Positions 25,916-38,052 of a DNA stretch of 64,000 bases are shown piece by piece. The stretch lies in the NCBI GenBank assembly GCA_905331475.1, contig CAJNYU010001570.1, positions 310,001 to 374,000 on the forward strand. Direction: 5' to 3'. The stretch is from Rotaria socialis (taxonomy: Eukaryota; Rotifera; Eurotatoria; Philodinida; Philodinidae). The notes under the pieces are model-generated. The model was not told the origin of the DNA and searched no databases. It saw nothing but the letters and a program-made list of their open reading frames with translations. The stretch's first letter is position 1; every line of letters begins with the position of its first letter. The translations under genes were made by a program, and so were the position numbers.

Positions 25916-27360
25916 TCCCAGGAAAATCATTCCGACAAGGGTCAGACAGTGAATATACCGAATACCATATAGGTTTCAATAAAACCGACGAAATCTTATG
26001 GAATTCCTGGACACGGACCTACAGTCGGATCCGATGTTGAATTTTAACGGAATCCAACTCTAACGAATCACCCTTGCGCTCTGATGGCTCAAAAGCTTAT
26101 TTGATCGTGAATAAGAAAATAATTTTTCCGCCGGAACCGACAATAGGTCCGCGTCCAGGAATCCTATTGGATTCTGTCGGGGAGTCGGATTCATTCAGCT
26201 GGGGTTGACCCCTATTCCTTACTACTCTCCAAGATGATTTTGCAGGCAGTTTGGTGAAAACCAATCCGTCGTCCATAATATTTTTCTCTTTGTAGTACAC
26301 ATAACACTCGAATTTAAATCCGAGGTTATCACAATTTTTTCTTTTAAAATATTAACACACATCTATTTACTTTCTTTGTTCTACATTGAATGATTAGAAA
26401 CGAATCTCATGAGAACATGTTCAACATTGTTTCTTCTTTTCCTTTTCCTTCTCCTTCTCCTTCTTCTTTTTCTTTTTCTTTTTCTTCTTCTTCTTCTTCT
26501 TCTTCATCATCTTCTTCTTCGTCTTTCATATATATATATATAGAGTTGTTAGCCGGAACCTTTTTTGTTTTGTATCAAACTTTGTAATTACACAGCAGTG
26601 GCATCTGTCTTGTGAGGAATTGTAATTGTGCATTGCACGCAATCATAATAATAGATCGCTGAACGTCAACGTTGCGTGCCTACTTTGACACACGAAACAA
26701 AGCTTATGCTTTTGAAATAAAAAAATCTCAAAAACGTTTTGTGAGATCATGATTCAACGAATATTTTTATTATTAGTTTTTCTTGTCTTTTTTTTCTCTT
26801 TTTTTTAACGCATGTAACGTATAGAAACCAATCTTAGTCTCCTGCTGATTACATTTCATATTTACCGGTGTTATTCTTACTATTATGAGACATTGACTGC
26901 TGTTAAATGATGTGACAAAAAAAATTCATTGCTTATAGTCCCTCCTCGAGGAAACAATAGAATGTTAGAGAAAAAAGACGAGAAAAAGAAAATGAAAGAA
27001 ACAGGAAAATGGTCTCTTTACTTTTAAATAGCATTCATCTGAAAAGTTGAATGAAGATCATTGGTATAGTGCTTGCTTTGACATATTCATACCTATGGTA
27101 ACCTTCATCCTTTGTTTGTAGCTGAAAAGTACACAATAATTATATTGATTAACATACGTATATACTTATGCATGTGTATTTATGGATGATTTATTAATGC
27201 AAAATCTTCTTGATATTTTTTCATTAGACTTTTTATTAGCTAATTTCAGATGATACACATATATATACAATATTCTTTATCTTTTATATGATTGTAATCA
27301 TTATTTTTAAAAAAGTTTTGTTTTTTCTATTGTTAAACCATTCGAACATGACGACAATGA
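25916..27360. other. Gene desert, last part, with pyrimidine microsatellite
   Basis: A GC-richer block near 25910-26270 (ggatccgatg, ggtccgcgtccagg) looks like an old repeat. A polypyrimidine tract, (TTC)n/(CTT)n with some CAT, runs 26429-26527 and is followed by (TA)n. The rest is AT-rich with no coding signal. Confidence 0.6.
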
Positions 27361-27532
27361 TAAATGAAAGTATCAAGGGCATTAGCCGTTATGACAAATA
27401 TCGAACGACAAACATCTATAGATGTGAATCAATATTTTCTTGTTAACGATGAAAGTGAGTATTCATCCATAGATGAGACATCATGACGACAAGAAATATA
27501 CTCATGTTAATTAGTTTCTTTTTCTGTTACAG

Positions 27533-30500
27533 ATGACGTCTGTATTTACTTCGATTTTGAAGAGGGATGACTTGTTATTTTTCTTGTCGTTTCTTCTTCT
27601 CTTTCTTCCTCCTCTTAGTGTCTATTGAAGATTGAAAATCATTATGAAATGCCTTCATTTCTATTTAGGGACCACGAACCCATTTTAATCAAAGAAGTCT
27701 GGCATTCATCGTACTTATAACTGGTATTCTCGGTGGTCTTCTCATTGTTTTTTCGATTTTATTGCTATGCAAATATTGTTTAAATCGAAAAAATTTGAGG
27801 TAAATCATTTGTTTCGTTTTAATTAAAGTTAATACGAATACATTTTGTTTTTGTTTGATTCTATAGAGAAACCGAACAAATGAAACTTTTATATGAAACA
27901 TTAAATCAAGCATCATTAGTAGATTCTAATCGTTTATATCATCATGATATTCGAGTAGTTTCACCACTCGAACCACGCCGATCAAATCCACTTGATCGAT
28001 ATCAAATTGCAGAGTAATTAATGAAAAATGTTTTGTTTTTGCTCAAAGAAATAAATTTAAAATTTCACTGCTTTCAAATAGAGATCAGTGGCAAATACCT
28101 GGTTCGAAGCAAGAAGCATCAAATTATCATGCATCAGAAGGTCAGACTTCGCAACACCCTCAAATGTATCATGAGATTCGAGAACATACTGGTAAGTATT
28201 AATTTTATATGACAAAATGAATTAGTCGCGTACTGAGATGAACTTTTCTTTATTGTTTAAAATTTCAATTTTCTGTTTTTGTACTTCAATGGTAAATTTT
28301 TGAAAAATGCAAAATGATCAAACATCATACAAAAATCTTTTCGCCAAATATATTCAATAATTTCTAATAGTATTAGATTAGTAAACTAAAAAAGAAACAA
28401 CGAGTTAGAAAGCGAAAGTATAATCTGAAACTTTTAATGAACGTTTACACTGCGAAAAGTTGAATATTAATAATTAATACATGTTTTTAACATCGATACA
28501 AAGCTCAAAAAGCATACAAGGTTGAGTGATTATTATCTTTATTCTATTAATCAATGTTGTTTGAACGTAAATAAAGACGTAGAAATCAAGGTTTTGTTCA
28601 CGGTTCGATATGAGTTAAGGTGTCTTCGATATTTATCGATAACTAATGGTTGCACTGATTGAAACATCAAATATCTCTGTAAATTCATTAATAAAAACTC
28701 AAATTCAATATCCATCAAGAGATAAATTCATTATTTTTATTGTATTTTTCTCCTGTCAATGCGATATTGAAAATGTCCACTGTAGAATCTTCTAATTGTT
28801 TCAGCTAAGATTTGACGGTGATGACAGTTGAAAAATTAATTAATCTGTTCTTTGAATTTTTTCTAAATGATAAATTATTTACTTACTCGACTATTTTCTT
28901 TTTTTTTATTATAGCTAACAACCAAAATGAGCTGTGAGTAGATTGGAGAATATTTTTCATTTAATTTTTATATTGTCAAATGATATTAATTTATAGTCAT
29001 ATGTATGGAAATGTTAATGTGGATGAAGAGCAAGCTTATTTACAAGTTGATCCACGTTGCTATGTTCGACAAAATTCAAATGTATCATTGACAACTGATA
29101 GAAAACCTGACACGCCACGTCTTGAAAAAGGTCTTTCACTTAATGTTGATACACGTTCATCACCATCATCAACTTCTTTATCCCCGTATCGTCAAAGTAG
29201 TTTTGATGTAACGTTGGCTTATGGCTGTCAGCCACATCGATCAACGTTATCCCCAACAACATCAACACAACAGGATATATTTTATACGCCACGTGGATCA
29301 AGTCTGTCTGTTGTTGGCAATCCATTATCAAGTACATCAACAACATCTCAACATTTATCTATAACGACACCTGGAGCAAGTAGAAAAAATTCTGCTGCAA
29401 TTATTCACGAAAAGAAAGAACTTACTGCAACAATCGATCCATCAGGTAAAGATTATATACAAGAAAATACAAAAGCAATTCAATAATTTAATAAATAAAC
29501 TCTCTATTTTCACGTTCATTCATTTAGATCAAACATCGAAAGTACGTTTATCAGTTTCACAACGAGATCATGAAATTTCTCGATCACTTGAACAATCATC
29601 GTCACCAACTCAAGGACTTTCATCATCGAATTACACATCAAATGATAAACAGTCTCGGAGTTTTGATGCTGTTCATATGTTACGACCAGGTACAAATCGT
29701 TCAGATGTTGTTAATCGTCGAACAAAATCTTATGAATATGCTGATGATCATCGACAATTAACATCCTCTATTGCACCACCACCAATTGTTATTAAAATTC
29801 CTGATATGGCTGAACTTGTTCAAGCAGCTAAACTATCCCAGTTGAAAAATCAAAGAGACAGCACTGAAGTGGTAAATCTTACTTAATTAACTTATTGCTA
29901 TTTTGTATATTTTTATTTTATTTACCTATTTATTTTCTCTAGGAAGAATATCAAAGAAATACAGGTCGAAAAGCAACGCTGGTTCAACAAATAAGTATTA
30001 ATGATCATGATCAGGCAACAACAGCATCACACGATCTTTGGCGTTTACGTCAATCATATGAACTTGAAGAACAGCAACGATTAGATCGAACATCACCTGA
30101 AGAACTCTCGCCAGATTTATTAACATCCACATCGATTGATTCAGCTGGCGCTATGCCTATTCATAGTCAAAATAAAGATATTACGGCCAATGGTGTTAGT
30201 GACAATGGTGGTGGCGGCGATGATGATCCATCAAAATATCAATACCGTCGAAAAAGTTCATCAAATCTTTTATTACCGCCACCTGAAGTTCGTCGCCAAG
30301 CTCTTAGACGTACATTTGAAAAACGTCGTAGTTGTATTAATCAATCAAACATTCGACGTGAACAACAATTACTTAAAAACCAAAATGATTTAGAAGAAGA
30401 AAGTAACAAAGATTCGATGGTAGAGTTTTCAAGTTTGTTAAGTAACTTTAACTCGAAAAGTGAAAATTCAAGTTTTGAACGAAGTCTTGAAACTGATTTC

Positions 30501-32731
30501 GATATGCAGTCAGATACAAGTAGTCGAGGACCAAATGATCAATTTACATCCATTGAATCGTCTGGTAATGAAAATGCTATACCTGATTTCAATTATCGAC
30601 TACAACAACAGCAACAGCAGCAGCAACAACAGCAACAGCAACAGCAACAACAACAACAACAACAACAGCACCGTCAGCTGACATCCAGCCTAAACTAAAC
30701 GTTCGATTTTGACTTTCTAAGGATTTGTAACCACTATCATCTTGATGTTGCGATNACATCAACATCATCAATAACAACAACATCAACAGCATCATCATCA
30801 TCATCCTCACCAGCAACAACAACATCAACAACAACAACAGCAGCAGCAGCAGCAACAGCAGCAACAGTCACAACCACAACAACATAGATCGCAACATCAA
30901 GATGATAGTGGTTACAAATCCTTAGAAAGTCAAAATCGAACGTTTAGTTTAGGCTGGATGTCAGCTGACGGTGCCGAAAGTGTTATTTATGTTGGTGATG
31001 GACGTATACAACAGAGAAGTGTTGATATTAAAGATTTAGATGATGATCTGGCTCAGCAGCATCAACAGCAACAACAACAACAACAACAACAAAAAGAGCA
31101 ACAGGAACACCAAATCAATAAAAATCGGTAAACGAAAAGAAAAAGATTCTTATTTTTAAAGTAGTTACTTTTTGTGTTTTTCTTTGTTAACTTTTAGCTC
31201 GAAACTTCTTCATAAAGGTCTTCATCATTCGTATCAAGAAGCATCGACAAATCTTATTCCTCCTATTTTATCAAAGTCAAGTATGCTTCAACAACGTAGC
31301 TTATCAACAAATATTCCGCTTGTCGAGAATTATACAACAAATCGAACAAATTGCTCGCAATTATCCAATACAGATCAGACAAATCTAAATAGTGGCAATG
31401 ATTATGATTATAATTATAAAATTGTGCAATCACCATCATTTACTCGGACAGCAAGTAAAAAACGACGAGAATTCAGTAAAGATAAACGAAATGCCTCATC
31501 AAATGCTACGATTTCACATACTACAACTGATAAATATCAAGCTTTAGTGTATCAAGTAAAATCTTTTGTTGTTTATTTTTATTTCTAGTCGAACATAATC
31601 GATTTCTTTGTTTTTTAAAAACTAGACTAATGAAACAAATAAAAATTCATCATTATCATCGTCATTACAAGTTCGACATCCTGATCTTCGTCGAACTAAA
31701 TCAGATGAATCAAGAAATTCTATTGTAATAAATCAGGATGGTAAATCAAAAGAAATAATTTTTAGTAATAATATTCTTTGTTGTTTAATTCGATAGAGTC
31801 ATCTAGAATGGAATTGAAACCATCTACAAGTGAAACAAAATCCGATACTCAGATACCATTGAGCACTGATAGTATAGTTGTTTCTGGTCCCTCTTCAAAT
31901 CACATTCGACAACATCTTTCTCCAAATGTAAATAATATAGTCAACGTTCGTCATGTTCTCCAACGTTCACCATCTTCAACAACACCATCGGCTACATCGA
32001 GTTCACAAGTAGTAGCGTTTCGTTCTCAACGTGGTTCAATTTCATTCGATACCCAAGCACCGTTAATCAGTTCTCCTGCAACAACAGTAAATAAAGCAAA
32101 ATCTTCAACAACATATTCAATTCTTCCAACATGTATAACAAAGCCTCGTCTAAAATTTAGTATGGTCCGTGATACAGCTATGGCTAGTTTAGGCCATAAT
32201 GCACCAGTTTATTCAATGCCAATAACACGAGATTATAGTATCGATGAAAAAACGAATCGCATTGTTAATGAATTCCTTATGCATGATCCATCGTTAGAAA
32301 GTAGAAAAAATATCAGCGAAGATGTATCCTATCGAGGAACACCAAAACGTCATCATCATCGAATGCGACAGAAAACATTTGAAGAAACAATATCAACAAC
32401 TAATATACAAAAACAATCGCAATCACAATCACAATCACAATCTCAACAACAACAACAACCACCTCGATCACCAGTTAATAAACAACGCCATCATAGTTCT
32501 GCACTAACAAATATACGTAAACATTCTCATAGTCAATATCCATCTGTACATCTCAATGACAATAATCAACAGAAAGAAGAAGAAGAAGCAGAAGAAAAAG
32601 ATAGTAGTGATCCAACACCACTTTTCTTGAAACTAGGCCAATCACCAACAGCTATTACTCGACGAGAAAATATCATGGCAGTTGAATCCCCATCGATTAT
32701 TATAACTGGTGATGATAGTGGTAGTCAATAA
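27533..32731 (+). CDS. Unrecognised membrane-anchored protein with long disordered polyQ tail
   Basis: Exons after the start region: 27669-27799, 27867-28013, 28082-28191, 28915-28933, 28997-29445, 29528-29871, 29943 to 31127 (interrupted), 31198-31555, 31626-31740 and 31797-32731; frames join cleanly. One clear transmembrane helix (LAFIVLITGILGG onward) is followed by CKYCLNRKN and over 1000 residues of Ser/Thr/Gln/Asn-rich, basic, phosphosite-like sequence (RRKSSS, RRTKSDE, RTASKKRRE). The 5' end is ambiguous: ATG at 27533 gives a hydrophobic leader (LLFFLSFLLLFLPP) joined by a 49-bp intron, whereas ATG at 27364 followed by splicing to 27533 runs into a stop. The reading frame is broken at 30698 by an inverted duplication that I read as an assembly error. 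No domain beyond the membrane helix is recognised, so no function is assigned; a scaffold or adhesion-type adaptor would be a guess. Confidence 0.75.
28192..28914. other. Long intron of the membrane-protein gene
   Basis: 723 bp, AT-rich, GTAAGT donor at 28192 and ATTATAG acceptor at 28914. Nothing recognisable inside. Confidence 0.7.
30600..30886 (+). repeat. CAA/CAG-CAT coding microsatellite (polyQ/H)
   Basis: CAA and CAG codons give a Gln run from 30600, and again with His from ~30770 to 30886. A second Gln run lies at 31057-31100. Mixed CAA/CAG use indicates selection or purity loss rather than a fresh pure expansion. Confidence 0.85.
30668..30974. repeat. Perfect 87-bp inverted duplication around an N
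   Basis: 30668-30754 is the exact reverse complement of 30888-30974, which is the coding copy (SQHQDDSGYKSLESQNRTF on plus). An ambiguous base N sits at 30755, directly at the inner end of the left arm. The inverted copy introduces the stop at 30696-30698. See findings. Confidence 0.95.
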
Positions 32732-35700
32732 TAATTCAAAGACTGGTGGATAATAGTGTTTTTCTGTTTCTTTTGTACATATATATAAATCAATATAATG
32801 TTGCGTCTATTTTTTTGTATGAATCTCTCTTAATTTCTTTTTTTTGTTTTGTTTTGTTGCTTGATAATTTCTTTTTTGGCAATACGGTTATTAATATTTT
32901 ATATGTGTCAAGTAATATGAAAAAAAACAATGAACAGCAAGAATGATAACCAAAATAATTACTGTTGCTTTCATAAATTTCTCCGATGATTACTTTCTTT
33001 TAAAAATTGCTTCAATTCATTGGGGGAATAGTTTTGTTTGTTTATGTCAATTTGACCCCTTTTAAAATACTAGATGATAGATTGAGTCCGTTTTTTTTAA
33101 TAGTTAGAAAAGTTAAGATAATTCTTTTTGCTTTTCTTTTTCTATTTTTCTATCAAAAAAATTATCACGATACATAATATGACAAAAAAATACACTCACA
33201 ATTATTTCATTACATTTATTTAGAAATCATTGTGATGAATAGAAAATTTTTATTTAAAATGACAGATGCCAAGAAATTATTTTATTCACATAACTTTCAT
33301 CTACTTTAGTTGCAAAAGTTCAAATAAAAGATAAAATTATCTTTTTACATATTAATAATATGTAGCTCTCAATCAATCCAATTAATTGATACTAACTGCT
33401 GAAGTATGCATCTCAATCTGTATAAGAATGTATATTGTCATGGAGATACAATCTTTCCATATGTTGATAAAAAATATGCGTATCTCGTAGAGTGATGACT
33501 CTATGAATCTTGACAACAATCTAGATACGTGCTGAATTACGAAGTAAGTAATTGACGTCAACATGCATTGCTATTTCTCATAAATCGAATCAAGGATTTA
33601 TGACTTATTTACATATATATATATTGTATGAGTATGAATATATTTGAAGCTACCATAGGATAACTATATATCACTGCATTGACTATGACAGTGTGCTGAA
33701 AATTATTTTAAATTCATGCTAAATTTCCATTGTTGACAAAATCTAATCGATTTCTTCGATGCTCAGCTATGAGTCATCGTATATTGACAGAAAATAATAT
33801 GTCTCAATTGAAAGAATCCTTTAAATATTTCTGACTCAATTTTTTTATATTAAATGATCTAATAGAACTATCTTTGTTGAGAAAACATACAGTAATAAGA
33901 TCTCTTCAAAATGAGTGTAAATTGATCCTTCTGTCTCCTTAAGTAAAAATAGCTGGTACTCTAGAATTTCTGTCACATTGAGAAACGAACTAATTATTAA
34001 TGATGTGTTCATTAATAATGAAATGACAGGGTAAATGTGTTTAATTTGAAAGCATAATTATTCAATTCAGTACAATTGATCTGTAACGCAACATGTATCT
34101 TTTTGCAATTAAAATTTAATATAGTTTAAAGACATTATGACATTGATATTTGAATTCTTCTATTATTCTTTTTATAGATCTAAATATCATCTTTAGGTTT
34201 CATTGGATGTTTTTGTTTTTAATTTAATAATTATATTTAATAAAAACAACACAAAAATGTAGAATTTTCTTGAGGTGAATTAACTTGCATTCCTATATAA
34301 AAATTGCACTTGCAAAGGCCTATTCATGTGTCCTAACTAGTTTTATTGTCATGCGTAGCTTGGGGATATTTTTATTTTTATGAATATTTTGCACGCTAAG
34401 TAAAATACAAGTATCTTTCATACCTTATTCCATTGTAATTAATTAATGTATTTTCTTCAGTCTTCTTTTAAACAGTATCTGCAGATCGTACTGTTTAGTA
34501 CTTTGCTTTAATTACTTTAATTTGATCACATTTGAACATTATAGATTTTTCATATTTATTAACCAGTAGTATGAATAAAAAAACATCACTAATAAATATC
34601 GAAACGTATTATGTTGATACCTGACTAGTTTAAAACAGCTAAATCAAGTTATTGAACAGTATTAACTGTTGATACTAATTAATAGAATTTTAATGGAAAA
34701 ATGATATCAGTTAATAATGGCATAAATTAATAAATGTAATGATTTAATATATCAGGTAGCTTGAAACAAGATGATATGAGTATGAAGAATATATGTGAAC
34801 TATACATTTGAATAACATAAGGCAGTATACTTGTATACATCTTTTTTTTCTTACCAAAGTAGGAGTCTGTTCATCTCACGAAGACTCTACTGTTTTGAAT
34901 TCGAACTGCTTTATAATGGTAAGAACTGTATCGTCGAATAAACTCGAACCACGGCGCTGAAATATGCGAAGAGAACGAAAACTTGAAGATATTAATGCGA
35001 TTTTGAACATAAAATTTATATCCTATTAGACTAATTACAACTCGGCTAATAAGATTTTTATTGCTGCATTACTCTTGTAATATTCTATGATCAAATGGAT
35101 ATTAAAATATGTTAACAAGATATTTAATGTTATATAAAATGATTTCATCGTTGACAGAAAAAATTTGCTATCGATGATAGCGACCACATATCGAAAAGAT
35201 ACGAATCTTTAACTGTTGCTTTTTTTCATATATTTACTGCTGTTTAATATTTTCATCACCCGTTATGTTCCAGCAAATATTATTCAAAAACACCTCCATT
35301 GATCTGTCACTAATTTTGATTTTAGCATTCAACATCATGTTTTTCTATGATGGTTGCTAATGTAAACGAGGCCAATCTTCATAAAAATGCAATTCATCAA
35401 CGATATCCTTTATTTTCTTGGCAGTATTCTTTCAGTTCAAATAGACGATTTTTATATGGTATTGGTTCAAATTACTTAGGAAACTTGTTAGATATTATAA
35501 TTAATCATAAAATAATACTAGAGCAATATTGCAATGCCAATTCATTCGTTCCGTAGTGTTTAGTCTATAATTTAAATTCTTGATGGGTATATTATCAATC
35601 ATTGGTTTGATTGATAATACAAGATGCATATCTAGAGTTTAATGACTCTCTTACTTTATTAGATTGAAACATCAATTAATAATCATATTAAAGAGTTCGT

Positions 35701-38052
35701 CCTTTCATAATTTTTTGTTTATAAATAGTTCTCGACAAGAACATTTATTATATAAGATACCTTCGTTTTACATTTGATATCGATCAATAACTATGATGAC
35801 AGTGATCATTTTTTCATCGTTTAGCTTATCTAATCTCATTTATTAGATTGCTTCATTCGTCCAGTGCATTCTAAAAGTTCGAAGTAGAATTTTAAAAAAA
35901 AGGAAATGATTTATGATTATATATGATACAACTCAACTACAGAATCTTAGTCAAAAATTAGTATGATGTTTTTATAAATGTTTCTATCACAGGGAAAACT
36001 TTTCAGAATTTATTTATCATTAAAAGATACACTTGAATAAAAAGAGAAATCAGCGTATTATTTTTACATTGTTTCTTAATAATCGTTTCTATTCATTAAC
36101 ATAATGAATTTGAATTCTTGTTTCTTTTTTATAATTTATTAGTAATAAATTAATTTTTATTCGTTTCAGCTAGTTGTAAATGGAATTCATGCAGGCGTAT
36201 TTTCATTGTTTGTTTGCTTATCGAGTATTAAATAATTTTCTCCTTCGTCATGTACGATTAAAGAAATAAAAGTATTTATACAATTGTATTCATCGTTGAA
36301 ATCGTTCGTGAATACTTCGATGGTGTGTTTGCACTATCTTACCAAGTAAATCCTATACTAGATTTATTTTTATATTGTGACATCATTTTAATGAATTATA
36401 ATTTGTTTTGTCAGCTAGTGAATTTTGATTTTAATCAATACTCTCAGCAATATTTGCTTTGATTGTCTTATATTTTAAAGATTGTAAAAGAAATTCAACT
36501 ATAATCGATTTCAATTGGCATGTCACGACAAAAATAGTTACGTTAATTCCTAGAAATTTTTTTATCTCTGATGTTTTAGAGCACAGATACATGATAAAAA
36601 GCTATTGTACTTGAAGAACTCGAAATATATTTATAAAACGTGACTATCTAATTATTCAGCCTTTTTATTTTCTAATGACTCTCAAGTGCTATCAGTATTT
36701 CCAAGGATCCAAGGAATGCTTTCTATAGAGAAATTCGTTTTAAACAAGAATTTTTAGCAATAAAAAATATGATTCGTTTCGCTAAGATGAAACCTCAGAA
36801 AAATCCTAAGCATAATGTTTTTATTTGATTGTAGTGGCGAATAGAATACTATTTGAATTAACTCGAATCACAGCAGATATGCTTATTTATTAAATGAAAA
36901 AAATTTAGGATTTCTAGGATATCTATTGAACGAGATACATCGATTTCGTCTTAAGAACAACAATGATGCCTCGAAAGAAAATTAACAGAGTAAAAACTCT
37001 TTCTAGATTTCATAATATTTGATGTATCTCGATCAATAGTTCTTGCAGAGTAACGAAAGATATTTCATTTTGCACAGAACCTTTGGCTCTATTGTTTCAG
37101 TTACCTTGAAGTGAATTCTATTAGGGATATTTCTAAGAGTTCAGTGAAGTGAATCTATGAGGGTTTTTCTTATAGAATATTTCAGCCTTGTTTTCTAATA
37201 TTTGCAGCAGTGAGAAATTTTGAAATAAAACTATCTGAATAATGTCGGGGTAGAGTTGTCCATATTAGTAATGAGTCTTTTTCGATTTCATTAATAAGCT
37301 TTGCAATGCTATAATTACTACTGTTGTCATAGCTGTGAGAAGTTCATTATTAAATTTAGGTATTGAGTGATTGCAATACATTTGCAATCTATATTGATAC
37401 TCAGACCAATGATCTAAAAGACAATAAAACTCATCTAAATATTTGTTTTTTGAACGGTATCATTGATGGCATGTGAAAAATTATTAGTAAAAAAGTGATT
37501 GTGGAATATCATCGTAAACATCATTTTAAATTAAATCCAGAATCCGTTCATTCAAATCATCTTCGACATTTGCTGCATATAACAAGAACTTACTTTGTTA
37601 TTTTCTGTTAAGAACTAAGCTGACAACACAATAATTACGTCTTCGAATAGATTTTTTTTCTCTATTAGATATATTATCAAAATTCTCTAGTGAATTTTGA
37701 CTCATAATGTATTGATAATGTGTTGTTGAATTTCATCATTCCTAAGATAATATTACATTAGATCAAGCGTTTATTCTTTTTTTCTTAAAATTTATTTATG
37801 TAAAAATTTTTTTTGTAAATATTATCTAGAAAGTCAAATAGATCTGTAGATACATTTCGCCAATCTTGTCTTATTTTATTCGATATGAATATTATTTAAA
37901 TGAAATCTTTTTCTTTCTTATGTTGAATAGTATCAATGGGAGGCATCTATTGGAAGAAGACAAAACGGGTACAGAGGTAACGTTAATAGTGATGAAATAA
38001 AGAATGGTTGAAAAAAAGACATCAGCTCAATTGAAGGATTCATTTTACTGAA
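32732..38052. other. 5.3-kb AT-rich gene desert
   Basis: No coding signal. Small hairpins occur, for example attattaatgatg with cattaataat near 33992-34016 and tattatcaatcattgg with attgataata near 35590-35620. A frame at 35347-35556 is short and without domain. The 5' regulatory region of the dynein gene should lie at the right end. Confidence 0.55.

Noticed and set aside
30589..30864. Minus-strand Leu/Met/Val-rich frame of 91 codons
   Set aside because: Antisense shadow of the CAA/CAG/CAT microsatellite; it also runs through the N and the inverted duplication.
35347..35556. 69-codon plus-strand frame after a TTTTAG acceptor-like site
   Set aside because: No partner exons within the AT-rich desert and no domain; such short frames are expected by chance.
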